Source: Aquimarina pacifica
GTDB taxonomy: Bacteria > Bacteroidota > Bacteroidia > Flavobacteriales > Flavobacteriaceae
DNA length: 64,000 nt
Direction: 5' to 3'
Assembly: GCF_000520955.1 (NCBI RefSeq)
Contig: NZ_JACC01000007.1
Coordinates: forward strand, 62,001-126,000
Shown: in pieces, positions 9,642 to 19,525 of the stretch
Layout of the letters: each line of letters opens with the position of its first letter
Numbering within the stretch: the first letter of the stretch is position 1
Notes under the pieces: model-generated
Databases searched by the model: none
What the model was told of the DNA's origin: nothing
Seen by the model: only the letters and a program-made list of their open reading frames with translations
Position numbers and translations under genes: made by a program

Positions 9642-10154
9642 ATGAAAAACCATATGAAAACAATATTTTTTATTCTTATATCAATACCTGTTATGTCACA
9701 AGAGAAAAAAAAATTACCCAATTCAAAAGTTGATTTTGATTCTTTCTTAGAAATATCAGAAGAGATTAAAGAGTATAGAAAGGACCGATTAATTGCGTTA
9801 GACACTTTTTTAAGCTACCTAAAGGATGAGCATACTATTTTATTAGACACTAGATCCAAAGAAGCATACAAAAAGAAACATATTAAAGGAGCAATCCACA
9901 TTAATTTTTCAGATTTTACGCAAGAAAAATTACTTAAAAAATTAGGCCCAAAGACTACAAGAATATTAATCTATTGTAATAATAACATTGATAAAGATCC
10001 AATTAATTTTGCCACTAAAAAAATAGAATTAGCACTAAATATCCCAACATTTATAAATCTATATGGATACGGCTATAAGAATGTATATGAATTATCGTCT
10101 TTGGTATCTGCAAAAAATAAAAAATTACAATTCGAGGGCAGCGACATTCGATAA
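9642..10154 (+). CDS. Secreted rhodanese-like domain protein
   Basis: This 170-residue protein has a short signal peptide (MKTIFFILIS from the second Met, cleaved after VMSQ) and a rhodanese fold. The CH2A-type motif LLDTRSKEAYKKKHIKGAIHIN is recognisable in pieces (LLDTR, HIKGAIHI). The active-site cysteine is C112 in ILIYCNNNID. Active sulfurtransferases usually have a six-residue loop with an Arg or Gly (CxxGxRS-like); here the loop is Asn/Asp-rich, so the sulfur-transfer activity and substrate are uncertain. It lies downstream of the vWA lipoprotein, and a terminator follows ~95 bases after its stop. Confidence 0.8.
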   Translation: MKNHMKTIFFILISIPVMSQEKKKLPNSKVDFDSFLEISEEIKEYRKDRLIALDTFLSYLKDEHTILLDTRSKEAYKKKHIKGAIHINFSDFTQEKLLKKLGPKTTRILIYCNNNIDKDPINFATKKIELALNIPTFINLYGYGYKNVYELSSLVSAKNKKLQFEGSDIR

Positions 10155-10249
10155 AAACAGTTATTTACTGCTACGCACATAGAAGTAAAACCCTATTATT
10201 CTATAAAATTAGCTGTCAATTAAGATTAAAAAGAAATAACAATACCTCA

Positions 10250-10282
10250 ACATGGCTACAAGTTCGTAGCCATGTGTCTTTT
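10250..10282 (+). terminator. Terminator after the vWA/rhodanese genes
   Basis: A perfect 10-bp stem (ACATGGCTAC 10250-10259 with GTAGCCATGT 10266-10275) with a 6-base loop is followed by GTCTTTTTAT. Confidence 0.8.
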
Positions 10283-10922
10283 TATATCTTGTTTTGACGA
10301 CTGTATTATAACCGTTCTTTTTCTTGAACACCAACTAATTTGATCATTTTCAAAACCATCCCTTTGACTAAAATTTCAAATATCACTGAAAACCGTGTTT
10401 TCTATACGTTTAGGATATTTTAACTTTACCCTCACAAATCGAACTATAACTTTTACAAACCTAACAATCAAATCACAATGCCTCAAACATTTGACCCCAA
10501 AAAAATCAAGAAAAAACATACGACAAACATTCTTCCATCAATTAAGAGTAGTACTCTGTTTCAATTCGAAAACCTTGATATTCTGCAGATATTTCTATCT
10601 ACTAAAATTAGACGTATAAATAACACATCGGTCTATACGTATCTTTAAACATCAAACAATTAATAGTACTTGATAATCGGCAAGAGTTTAATGTATGCTC
10701 CATTTTAAGGGCATAAACATTATATGTAAAACTAATAGGAAACACACACACTATCCTAATCTTTAGTAGAGCAGCAAAAATTTGAGCCGAAAACAAGTAC
10801 ATACCTTATAGTATATCCACCAAATTATAATATCTACTATAAAAGAGACCAATTAGCTATCATTTCTAATAATTACACACATTGTTGAAAATAAAAATTC
10901 ACAAATTAAATTATTATTTAAA
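10283..10922. other. AT-rich leader region of the giant secreted-protein gene
   Basis: About 640 bases without a convincing gene. One frame is open at 10395-10619 (74 codons), but it has a residue mix typical of random AT-rich sequence, so I do not call it. I see no clear TAnnTTTG promoter close to the next start; the last 60 bases are A/T tracts. The region probably holds the promoter and a long 5' leader of the downstream gene. Confidence 0.5.
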
Positions 10923-13900
10923 ATGAAAAAATTAGCTTTTAGTTATTATCAAAAAAAGAGCATCATTGCTAGAAACTTACTCTATTTGTTTTGTCTCATG
11001 AGTTGTTACGCACCGATGCATTCACAGCAATTACCTGATCAAGAAAAACTGAGGATTGGAACAAATTTAGGAGGACTTGCAGATTATGGTCAAGAAATCC
11101 CATTTGTTGATTTAATGCGAACCTGTAGACAATGGTACTCTCAATCTATTGATGATCCCAATGCCGGTTATACTTCTGGTTTTGAAGATGAACTAACCTA
11201 TCGAGAAGACGGATACCCCACACACATCCCACAATCAATAGAAGCGTCAGAGTTTGATCAAAGATTAGCAACAGTTTGGGCAATAACAGATGGTTGGCCT
11301 GCAGGAACGTATACTGTCCTATGGGAAGGTACAGGTGACTTAGGTTTTGTTTCTGGCCCCGGATTTGAAATTTTATCAGAAGAAAACCATAGGATTACTT
11401 TTTCATTCAGTGACCCAGGTGTTTTTATCGAAATGAGAATCAACGAATCACAATTATCCGATCCTATTCATAACATTCGTGTATTAATGCCAGGAACAGA
11501 GGAGACGTATCAGACCCAGCCTTTCTATCAAGTCTGGCTTGATAAGATTTCACCATTCAATGCTTTCAGGTTCATGGATTGGGGAAAAACCAATAACTGG
11601 GGAAGAACTTCAGAAGGCTGGGACACTCCTACTCTTTTTGACTGGGATGAACGTGCAAGAATGGACAACTATACCTGGACAGATTCAAAAGGTATTCCTT
11701 ATGAAATGATGATACGATTAATGAATGAATTAGACGCCGATGGTTGGGTTTGTGTACCTCATAGAGCTAGTAATGAATATATCTCTAACATGGCTGCATT
11801 TTTTAGAGACAACCTAGAACCAGATCGTCACTTACATGTAGAATATAGTAATGAAGTATGGAATTGGGCCTTTGGACAGACGCAATGGGTAAATAAGTAT
11901 GGAGAAGGTGATGGAGATTATGCCTGGGGAACCAGAATGGGATCTATGATGGATAATTGTCTAAGCATATGGACCGATGTTTTTGAAGGACAACTAGATC
12001 GAATAACAAGGGTCGTTGGTGTTCAATTATCCTGGATTGCGATCGGAGAAGAAGTTGCTGCGCGTGTAGATGACAGCCACTATGATGCCATTACCCCAAG
12101 TTTTTATTTTACATTTTCAGAAGAAGACGAAGCTAGATTAGACGAATTAGGTGCGGCAGCAACGGTTACCCATATTGCTGACTTTGCAAGGACTCATATG
12201 CCAACATATTTTGGGTATATAGAAGATGTAAATAATTTGTGTCAGCAATTAAATAAAAAAATCACCTTTTATGAAGGCGGACAACATTTTACACCCGTAC
12301 CTTTTGGGGCATCCTCAACATATGATCATGCCCTAGAAGCTATACAACGGGATGATTCTATGTATGATTTATATAATGAATGGTTTGATATGATTAGAAC
12401 CATTCAAACTGGTGATGAACCATTATTATTAATGAATTTCTCAATGATAGGAAGTATAGGTGCCCGCTACGGCAGTTGGGGAATATTAGAATCTATGTAT
12501 CAAGACACTTCTGTAATCCCTGCTCCAAAATATAGGGCAGTTATCGAGAATAATGCTGGTTATCAAGGCAATCCGAATCCCGATACAGAACCTCCAACTA
12601 TACCAACGGATCTTGTTTCGTCTCAAATCACCTCTAATTCTGTAACACTAGAATGGACTGCAGCTCTAGACAATGTTGGAGTAACTGCGTATAGAATCTC
12701 AATTGATAATGGTACTGAAATAATTATTACCGACACTTCTACAGAAATAGCAGACCTAACCGAAAATACTATTTATACATTTACCGTAGCTGCAAGAGAT
12801 GCAGCAGGAAACTGGTCAGAAGAAAGTGAAAACTTAACTGTAGAAACTCTGGAGGACACAAATCCAGATACCACAGCACCAAGTATTCCTATGAATCTAA
12901 CTGCCTCTGATGTAACATCAAGTTCACTTAGGCTATCATGGGAGCCATCTACAGATGATACAGGAGTTACTTCATATAATGTGTCTATTAACGGAACCGC
13001 TCCTGTAGAGGTTACTGATACATTTTTGGAAGTCGAAAATCTTACTGCTGAAACCGAATATACATTTACCGTAACAGCGGGAGATGCTGCTGGTAACTGG
13101 TCTGAAGAAAGTGAAAATTTAGTAGTAATGACACTCGAAGATCAGATCGTAGATATAACCCCTCCTTCAAGCCCAACAGAATTTAACGCAAGCGAAATAA
13201 CTCAAAATTCTGTTAACCTAACCTGGAATGAAGCAACAGATAATATTGGGGTTACGAATTACTGGATATTTAATGTTATTGATAATTATTCTATCATTGA
13301 AGTTCAAGAACCTCAAGTAATAATTAATGATCTTGAACCAGCAACTTTATACGAGTTCGTATTAGTAGCATTAGATGCCGCTGGTAATCAATCTGAGATA
13401 ATTTCTTTGACAATTACTACAGAAGAAGAATCTGGCGATGATACCACTCGACCAAATATGGTAACAGGATTATCATTAGTTAATATCACAACAAATTCAT
13501 TGACATGCACTTGGGATGAAGCTACCGATAATGTGGGGGTAGTAAAGTATTGGTTCTTTCTGAACGGAGATAACCCTATAGAAGTATATGATACTGCGGT
13601 TACAGTAGAAGGCTTAACAAGTAATACAATGTATGAATTAAGTGTTATAGCACTGGATGCAGCCGGAAATTGGTCGCCAGAAAATGTAGGAATAAATGTT
13701 CAAACCCTCTCAGACGATAATCCAGATACCACAGCACCAAGTATTCCTATGAATCTAACTGCCTCTAATGTAACATCAAGTTCACTTAGGCTATCATGGG
13801 AGCCATCTACAGATGATACAGGAGTTACTTCATATAATGTGTCTATTAACGGAACCGCTCCTGTAGAGGTTACTGATACATTTTTGGAAGTCGAAAATCT

Positions 13901-16900
13901 TACCGCTGAAACCGAATATACATTTACCATAACTGCAGGAGATGCAGCAGGTAACTGGTCTGATCAAAGTGAAAATTTAGTAGTGATGACACTCGAAGAT
14001 CAGATCGTAGATATAATACCTCCCTCTAGCCCAACAGAATTTAACGCAAGCGAAATAACTCAAAATTCTGTTAGCTTAACCTGGAATGAAGCAACAGATA
14101 ATATTGGAGTTACGAATTACTGGATATTTAATGTTACTGATAATTATTCTATCATTGAAGTTCAAGAACCTCAAGTAATAATTAATGATCTTGAACCAGC
14201 AACTTTATACGAGTTTGTATTAGTAGCATTAGATGCCGCTGGTAATCAATCTGAGATAATTTCTTTGACAATTACTACAGAAGAAGAATCCGGGGATGAT
14301 ACCACTCGACCAAATATGGTAACAGGATTATCATTAGTTAATATCACAACAAATTCATTGACATGTACTTGGGATGAAGCTACCGATAATGTAGGCGTAG
14401 TAAAATACTGGCTCTTCTTAAATGGAGATAATCCGATTGAAGTATATGATAATTTCATTACTGTAGACGGGTTAACACCCAATACGACATATGAATTAAG
14501 TGTTATAGCACTAGATGCAGCAGGAAATTGGTCGCCAGAAAATGTAGGAATAAATGTTCAAACCCTCTCAGATGATAATCCAGATACCACAGCACCAAGT
14601 ATTCCTATGAATCTAACTGCCTCTAATGTAACATCAAGTTCACTTAGGCTATCATGGGAGCCATCTACAGATGATACAGGAGTTACTTCATATAATGTGT
14701 CTATTAACGGAACCGCTCCTGTAGAGGTTACTGATACATTTTTGGAAGTCGAAAATCTTACCGCTGAAACCGAATATACATTTACCATAACTGCAGGAGA
14801 TGCAGCAGGTAACTGGTCTGATCAAAGTGAAAATTTAGTAGTGATGACACTCGAAGATCAGATCGTAGATATAATACCTCCCTCTAGCCCAACAGAATTT
14901 AACGCAAGCGAAATAACTCAAAATTCTGTTAGCTTAACCTGGAATGAAGCAACAGATAATATTGGAGTTACGAATTACTGGATATTTAATGTTACTGATA
15001 ATTATTCTATCATTGAAGTTCAAGAACCTCAAGTAATAATTAATGATCTTGAACCAGCAACTTTATACGAGTTTGTATTAGTAGCATTAGATGCCGCTGG
15101 TAATCAATCTGAGATAATTTCTTTGACAATTACTACAGAAGAAGAATCCGGGGATGATACCACTCGACCAAATATGGTAACAGGATTATCATTAGTTAAT
15201 ATCACAACAAATTCATTGACATGTACTTGGGATGAAGCTACCGATAATGTAGGCGTAGTAAAATACTGGCTCTTCTTAAATGGAGATAATCCGATTGAAG
15301 TATATGATAATTTCATTACTGTAGACGGGTTAACACCCAATACGACATATGAATTAAGTGTTATAGCACTAGATGCAGCAGGAAATTGGTCGCCAGAAAA
15401 TGTAGGAATAAATGTTCAAACCCTCTCAGATGATAATCAAGATACCACAGCACCAAGTATTCCTATGAATCTAACTGCCTCTAATGTAACATCAAGTTCA
15501 CTTAGACTATCATGGGAACCATCAACAGATGATACCGGAGTTACTTCATATAATGTGTCTATCAACGGAACCGCTCCCGTAGCGGTTGCTGATACATTTT
15601 TGGAGGTAACAAATCTTACTGCTGAAACAGCCTATACATTTAACGTAACTGCAGGAGATGCAGCCGGTAACTGGTCTGATGAAAGTGAAAGCCTAACTGT
15701 AGAAACTTTAAATTATAACAATGATGATGTAACCCCTCCTTCAAACCCTACAGATTTTATCGTGAGTGAAATAACTCAAAACTCTGTTAGTTTAACATGG
15801 AACGAGTCTACCGATAATATAGGAGTCATAAATTATTGGGTATTTAATGTAACTAACGGGTATACAGTAGTTGAAGTTCAGGAACCTCAGGCAATCATTA
15901 CTGATCTTGAACCAGACACTTTATATGAATTTGCATTAATAGCCATAGATGCTGCAGGTAATCAATCTGAAACAATCTCTTTAATGGTTACCACAGAAGA
16001 AGCATCAACAATAATAGATGTTACAGCACCCAGTATTCCTGAAAATCTAGTAGCATCGGATATAACCGAAAATTCTATACGAATATCCTGGAATCCGTCA
16101 AGTGATGATACCGAAGTAACTGCATATAGAGTATCCGTAGATGGAGCTACACCAATACAGGTAACAGATACATTTTTAGAGGTAGAAAATCTTGCTTCAG
16201 AAACAGTATATACATTTACCGTGACAGCAGGAGATGCCGCTGGTAACTGGTCTGAAGAAAGTGAAAATCTAGAAGTACAAACAGCAGAAGAATCTGGTGA
16301 AGATACAACACCTCCATTGGCACCAACTTCTATTACACTCAACGGAAGAACAGAAAATTCTATAAGTTTAATCTGGGATGAGGCTATTGATAATGTTGGC
16401 ATCGCTCGTTATTGGGTTTTTAACATTACTGATGATTATGCTGTTCTTGAAGTTAATGCACCAGAAGTTACGTTTACAGGTCTTGATCCTGCAACTTCTT
16501 ATGCATTTGAAATAGTCGCTTTAGATGCAGCCGGAAATATCTCTCCTTCTACAGGCTTTACTGTTAGAACACTATCTGATGGCCCTCTAGAAGAGCTCAA
16601 GACTTACTATTTTGGACATAGCCTTGTAGCACATACTTTTGGTAATCAAAGTATACCTCATTGGTTTTACTTATTAGCTCAAGAAGCTGGATACAATTAT
16701 ACAGCTGATGGTCAATTTGGCTTCCTACCACTTCAGACATTGCCTCCAACTCATACGTGGCATTTTGATATTGTTCCCAATGCATGGGATCAAACTTTTG
16801 CAGTTTCTGATTTTGATAACGTGGTTGTTACCGAAGCTAATTTTAATCAATATCAGGATCCTTCGGATTTATTTATGGATAGTAGCTCTTATGAAGCGAC

Positions 16901-17693
16901 GTTGAGAGTATTAGATTATGTGAGATCAGAGACAGCAAATATTCCTTTTTATATCTACGAAAATTGGCCTGATGTAGCGGATAAAGATATACAAAACGTT
17001 ACTGCTCAGGATTTGATTGATTTTAACACCTTAACCAGAGGTAGTTTCCATGATTGGTGGGTATTGTTACAAGATCAGGTAAATGCTAACCCCGATGCCA
17101 ATGTTAAACTAATACCTGCCGGTTCAATAGTTAGTGGGTTACTTACCGATTTTCCAGCATTAGCAGCAATTACAGCTCCTGATTTGTTTGAAGATAATGT
17201 TCACGGACAACCCATTATGTACTTCTTAACTGCATTAGTTCATTATATGGCTATCTATCAAGAGAAACCTCCATTATCTTTTGTTATCCCTAGCGAAATC
17301 CCTGTAGGAGTCAATAATAATTACGAAGATATTATTGATTACATATGGGATGAATTAGTAGATTTCAATGATGAAAACGGAAATAGTAGAGTTTGGTTTG
17401 ATGATGCAAATAAAACGCTTGATTCGTTTTCTAATCAAGATTATGGTTTTACGATTTACCCAACCATAGTAGAGGGAAATTCAATAGTGTTACACATAAA
17501 ACCTAAGGATTCTTCTCAATTAACATTAGATAGGGATATTACTATACATTCAGTTGACGGAAGACAAGTCTATAATACTGTATTACATAAAAAAGCAACG
17601 ATATTACCTTTAAAAAATCTAGTGTCGGGAATGTACGTACTAAAAATTAAAAATGGTAAAACGATAACCACTCACAAAGTAATGGTTAAATAA
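10923..17693 (+). CDS. Giant T9SS-exported protein: GH-A-like domain, 14 FN3 domains, SGNH-like domain
   Basis: This protein has 2256 residues. A signal peptide (~1-35, to MHSQQ) is followed by a ~500-residue domain starting LRIGTNLGGL. It carries two glutamates placed as in clan GH-A glycosidases: E311 in YSNEVWNW (acid/base) and E451 in FYEGG (nucleophile), 140 apart. Residues ~555-1890 hold 14 FN3 domains of ~95 residues. Residues ~1893-2115 look like an SGNH hydrolase: S1900 in YFGHSLV, and a D2091-x-x-H2094 motif in EDNVHGQ. The last ~80 residues form a T9SS type A sorting domain (GFTIYPT start, LVSGMYVLKI, HKVMVK end). It would be a cell-surface two-enzyme protein acting on an acylated polysaccharide. 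Domain names are from motifs only; the substrate is unknown. A terminator follows. Confidence 0.85.
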   Translation: MKKLAFSYYQKKSIIARNLLYLFCLMSCYAPMHSQQLPDQEKLRIGTNLGGLADYGQEIPFVDLMRTCRQWYSQSIDDPNAGYTSGFEDELTYREDGYPTHIPQSIEASEFDQRLATVWAITDGWPAGTYTVLWEGTGDLGFVSGPGFEILSEENHRITFSFSDPGVFIEMRINESQLSDPIHNIRVLMPGTEETYQTQPFYQVWLDKISPFNAFRFMDWGKTNNWGRTSEGWDTPTLFDWDERARMDNYTWTDSKGIPYEMMIRLMNELDADGWVCVPHRASNEYISNMAAFFRDNLEPDRHLHVEYSNEVWNWAFGQTQWVNKYGEGDGDYAWGTRMGSMMDNCLSIWTDVFEGQLDRITRVVGVQLSWIAIGEEVAARVDDSHYDAITPSFYFTFSEEDEARLDELGAAATVTHIADFARTHMPTYFGYIEDVNNLCQQLNKKITFYEGGQHFTPVPFGASSTYDHALEAIQRDDSMYDLYNEWFDMIRTIQTGDEPLLLMNFSMIGSIGARYGSWGILESMYQDTSVIPAPKYRAVIENNAGYQGNPNPDTEPPTIPTDLVSSQITSNSVTLEWTAALDNVGVTAYRISIDNGTEIIITDTSTEIADLTENTIYTFTVAARDAAGNWSEESENLTVETLEDTNPDTTAPSIPMNLTASDVTSSSLRLSWEPSTDDTGVTSYNVSINGTAPVEVTDTFLEVENLTAETEYTFTVTAGDAAGNWSEESENLVVMTLEDQIVDITPPSSPTEFNASEITQNSVNLTWNEATDNIGVTNYWIFNVIDNYSIIEVQEPQVIINDLEPATLYEFVLVALDAAGNQSEIISLTITTEEESGDDTTRPNMVTGLSLVNITTNSLTCTWDEATDNVGVVKYWFFLNGDNPIEVYDTAVTVEGLTSNTMYELSVIALDAAGNWSPENVGINVQTLSDDNPDTTAPSIPMNLTASNVTSSSLRLSWEPSTDDTGVTSYNVSINGTAPVEVTDTFLEVENLTAETEYTFTITAGDAAGNWSDQSENLVVMTLEDQIVDIIPPSSPTEFNASEITQNSVSLTWNEATDNIGVTNYWIFNVTDNYSIIEVQEPQVIINDLEPATLYEFVLVALDAAGNQSEIISLTITTEEESGDDTTRPNMVTGLSLVNITTNSLTCTWDEATDNVGVVKYWLFLNGDNPIEVYDNFITVDGLTPNTTYELSVIALDAAGNWSPENVGINVQTLSDDNPDTTAPSIPMNLTASNVTSSSLRLSWEPSTDDTGVTSYNVSINGTAPVEVTDTFLEVENLTAETEYTFTITAGDAAGNWSDQSENLVVMTLEDQIVDIIPPSSPTEFNASEITQNSVSLTWNEATDNIGVTNYWIFNVTDNYSIIEVQEPQVIINDLEPATLYEFVLVALDAAGNQSEIISLTITTEEESGDDTTRPNMVTGLSLVNITTNSLTCTWDEATDNVGVVKYWLFLNGDNPIEVYDNFITVDGLTPNTTYELSVIALDAAGNWSPENVGINVQTLSDDNQDTTAPSIPMNLTASNVTSSSLRLSWEPSTDDTGVTSYNVSINGTAPVAVADTFLEVTNLTAETAYTFNVTAGDAAGNWSDESESLTVETLNYNNDDVTPPSNPTDFIVSEITQNSVSLTWNESTDNIGVINYWVFNVTNGYTVVEVQEPQAIITDLEPDTLYEFALIAIDAAGNQSETISLMVTTEEASTIIDVTAPSIPENLVASDITENSIRISWNPSSDDTEVTAYRVSVDGATPIQVTDTFLEVENLASETVYTFTVTAGDAAGNWSEESENLEVQTAEESGEDTTPPLAPTSITLNGRTENSISLIWDEAIDNVGIARYWVFNITDDYAVLEVNAPEVTFTGLDPATSYAFEIVALDAAGNISPSTGFTVRTLSDGPLEELKTYYFGHSLVAHTFGNQSIPHWFYLLAQEAGYNYTADGQFGFLPLQTLPPTHTWHFDIVPNAWDQTFAVSDFDNVVVTEANFNQYQDPSDLFMDSSSYEATLRVLDYVRSETANIPFYIYENWPDVADKDIQNVTAQDLIDFNTLTRGSFHDWWVLLQDQVNANPDANVKLIPAGSIVSGLLTDFPALAAITAPDLFEDNVHGQPIMYFLTALVHYMAIYQEKPPLSFVIPSEIPVGVNNNYEDIIDYIWDELVDFNDENGNSRVWFDDANKTLDSFSNQDYGFTIYPTIVEGNSIVLHIKPKDSSQLTLDRDITIHSVDGRQVYNTVLHKKATILPLKNLVSGMYVLKIKNGKTITTHKVMVK
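12863..15436 (+). repeat. Three tandem 858-bp units encoding FN3 triplets
   Basis: The DNA repeats with a period of exactly 858 bases (286 codons, three FN3 domains): units start at 12863, 13721 and 14579, and a diverged fourth begins at 15437. Units two and three (13721-14578 and 14579-15436) show no difference that I can find by eye. Unit one differs from them at scattered, partly synonymous sites. This is in-frame unequal duplication, more recent for the last pair. Confidence 0.95.
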
Positions 17694-17715
17694 ATTTATT
17701 ACCGCATATCATAAG

Positions 17716-17757
17716 AAAAGCGCTCAATTATTCATAGAATAGTATGAGCGCTTTTTA
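17716..17757 (+). terminator. Terminator of the giant FN3 gene
   Basis: An 11-bp stem (AAAAGCGCTCA 17716-17726 with TGAGCGCTTTT 17745-17755) with an 18-base loop ends in a T-rich tail, 22 bases after the stop codon. Confidence 0.85.
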
Positions 17758-18188
17758 TTTTGTATTCGTCAAGCTTAGTTCTCATAAATATTTCTACTAC
17801 CGAATCTCATGATAAAGCAAAATCTAATTGTAAGTGGTAAAGCATCATTCTTAAACCTTAAGAAACAATAAACTTCGGTACGTTATTAGTTTTGGTATAA
17901 TATTGTAATATCACATTAAAAGGTAAAGTGATACCGTTAGGCTTAGATCTTACTCCTATTAATAGATTTTTAAACCGCATAATGGGGTTAAATAATATCT
18001 CATTAAATGAATTTATCCTATTCTACCCAAAAATTTAGTGCAAATTTTCAACAAAAACAGCATCATACTTTTAATACAAACTAATAATGCTAGTTTGATT
18101 CTAAACGAATTGAGTGTTTTGATTGCATTCGAGAGTTAAACCTCAAAAACAAATTTTACAATAAATTAGAATATAAGAAAACGTAATT
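17758..18188. other. Spacer between convergent genes
   Basis: About 430 bases with no gene. The only structure I see is a perfect 7-bp inverted repeat, TTCTTAA-acc-TTAAGAA, at 17848-17864. No tRNA-like or coding pattern is apparent. Confidence 0.5.
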
Positions 18189-19223
18189 TTATTTTGAATT
18201 AACAGCTGGACAATTACAATCCCATCTTTCTTTGAGCTTACCAAAATTGTATCCTAAGGTAAGTTGATGAAATCCTCCATCGCTTATCACAACATCGTTC
18301 TGCTGATAACTATAAGTATATCCGACGATCCATTTTTTATAATTCACACCCAAAAATGGGGTGAAATATTGCAATTGCTGATTTCGTATAGTCAATCCGT
18401 CATTAGAATATTCTGCACCGTCTAAATTACGACGATATGACATTCCGCCCCACAGTGTTGTATTATCATTTAATTCATAATACGTCTTTAAATTTCCATC
18501 GAGAGAAGCTTCTTGGGTTTCATCTGTGAGTAAATACATAACTGAGGGCTCTAAGCTAAAATCCGTACTTCCCAAACCAAACAAATATCCCAAAGAGAAT
18601 ACATATCTACGTTGGTTACTAGAATCTCCAAACTCTCCGTCTCTTTCTGCATTATCAAAAGTATCTCTGGTAACAGGTAATAAACTCTTAACAGTAAAAT
18701 GGGCGTACCATTCTAAATAATTATAAGAAAATCCAACATCTATATTATAATAGGAATCTTTCTGAATCCTATCTAGTACAACGGGGTCAGGATCAAAAGA
18801 ATCGAATAAATCAGTAGTATTCACATTGGATTGAATAAAACCGGCACTTAGTCCAAAGGACAACATATTAAGATCGGTTCTATCACGTGAAAATAACAAG
18901 TGATAAGCATATGTAGCATAAAAACCAGTTTGAGAAAAACGACCATTTTCGTCTTTGAAAATAATTCCTCCCCAACCCGACTTTTGGCCAGTTCTAAAAT
19001 TAATATTTAATGTTTGTAAATTCGGAGCGTTGTTAACATCGAACCACTGCTTTCTAGCAGTAAGGCGAATCTTATTCGCATTCGAGGCTCCCGCCATCGC
19101 AGGGTGCACCAAATATAAATTATCAGAAAGATAATCTGCATACACTGGTATACCCTCTTGCGCTGTTACAAACTGAGAAGTAATCATCACAAAGCATACG
19201 ATACAAAATGTTTTTAAGTTCAT
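18189..19223 (-). CDS. PorP/SprF family type IX secretion system membrane protein
   Basis: This 344-residue outer-membrane beta-barrel protein has a signal peptide (MNLKTFCIVC, cleaved after FVTAQ). The family opening is visible: a PVYADYLSDNLYLVHPAMAG segment typical of PorP/SprF (N-terminal 'NP-A-AG' block), then KIRLTARKQWF. Alternating aromatic strands continue to the end (GFHQLTLGYNFG). PorP is part of T9SS, and SprF-type paralogues help to deliver specific adhesins such as SprB. Members are usually encoded beside a large adhesin; here the giant FN3 gene ends 495 bases away, convergently. A partner role with it is possible but not shown. The C-terminus ends in a CNCP motif. Confidence 0.88.
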   Translation of the reverse strand: MNLKTFCIVCFVMITSQFVTAQEGIPVYADYLSDNLYLVHPAMAGASNANKIRLTARKQWFDVNNAPNLQTLNINFRTGQKSGWGGIIFKDENGRFSQTGFYATYAYHLLFSRDRTDLNMLSFGLSAGFIQSNVNTTDLFDSFDPDPVVLDRIQKDSYYNIDVGFSYNYLEWYAHFTVKSLLPVTRDTFDNAERDGEFGDSSNQRRYVFSLGYLFGLGSTDFSLEPSVMYLLTDETQEASLDGNLKTYYELNDNTTLWGGMSYRRNLDGAEYSNDGLTIRNQQLQYFTPFLGVNYKKWIVGYTYSYQQNDVVISDGGFHQLTLGYNFGKLKERWDCNCPAVNSK

Positions 19224-19525
19224 TTGGACTCTATCATTAAAGGGGGCTAAATAGATTTTTCTGAAAAACCAACTAAACTTAAACTCTAAAAAAATAGTTT
19301 ATATTGTTGATCTTCAATATTTTTTTTAAAAGTACTATAGTAGGTTAATCTCTCAAATATATAAATTTTTGTCAGAATATAAGAGATATAGGCTTTTGAA
19401 GTGTTCTATTATGGTAATTCTAACAGTAATTAAGCAATATCTCATCCTACTTATAAAGTGCATTATATACTATTATACCTAGAGTATCCTAATGCTTTTT
19501 AGTAAATTTGCAAAAAAATTAGCCC
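19224..19525. promoter_or_regulatory. Divergent promoter region, with a -7-like box before nfu
   Basis: A 302-base AT-rich spacer separates the minus-strand PorP/SprF gene from the plus-strand nfu gene. TAAATTTG at 19503-19510 matches the Bacteroidetes -7 element TAnnTTTG and lies 15 bases before the nfu ATG, but I see no TTG at the usual -33 distance. Nothing else stands out. Confidence 0.35.

Noticed and set aside
10395..10619. Possible 74-codon gene in the spacer before the giant gene
   Set aside because: Residue composition (Phe/Lys/Thr/Arg-rich, no domain or signal) is what AT-rich non-coding DNA gives, and no start context supports it.
13700..15340. Repeated minus-strand open frames of 76 and 78 codons (for example 13700-13930 and 14558-14788)
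   Set aside because: They are antisense shadows of the FN3 repeat and are identical only because the DNA repeats with an 858-base period; codon pattern and conservation follow the plus-strand protein.
12863..15436. CRISPR-like or mobile repeat array
   Set aside because: The repeat units are long, contiguous and in frame with a secreted FN3 protein; there are no short spacers, no cas genes and no transposase.
15962..16402. 146-codon minus-strand open frame inside the giant gene
   Set aside because: It mirrors the Ser/Thr/Val-rich plus-strand FN3 codons and has no signal or domain of its own.
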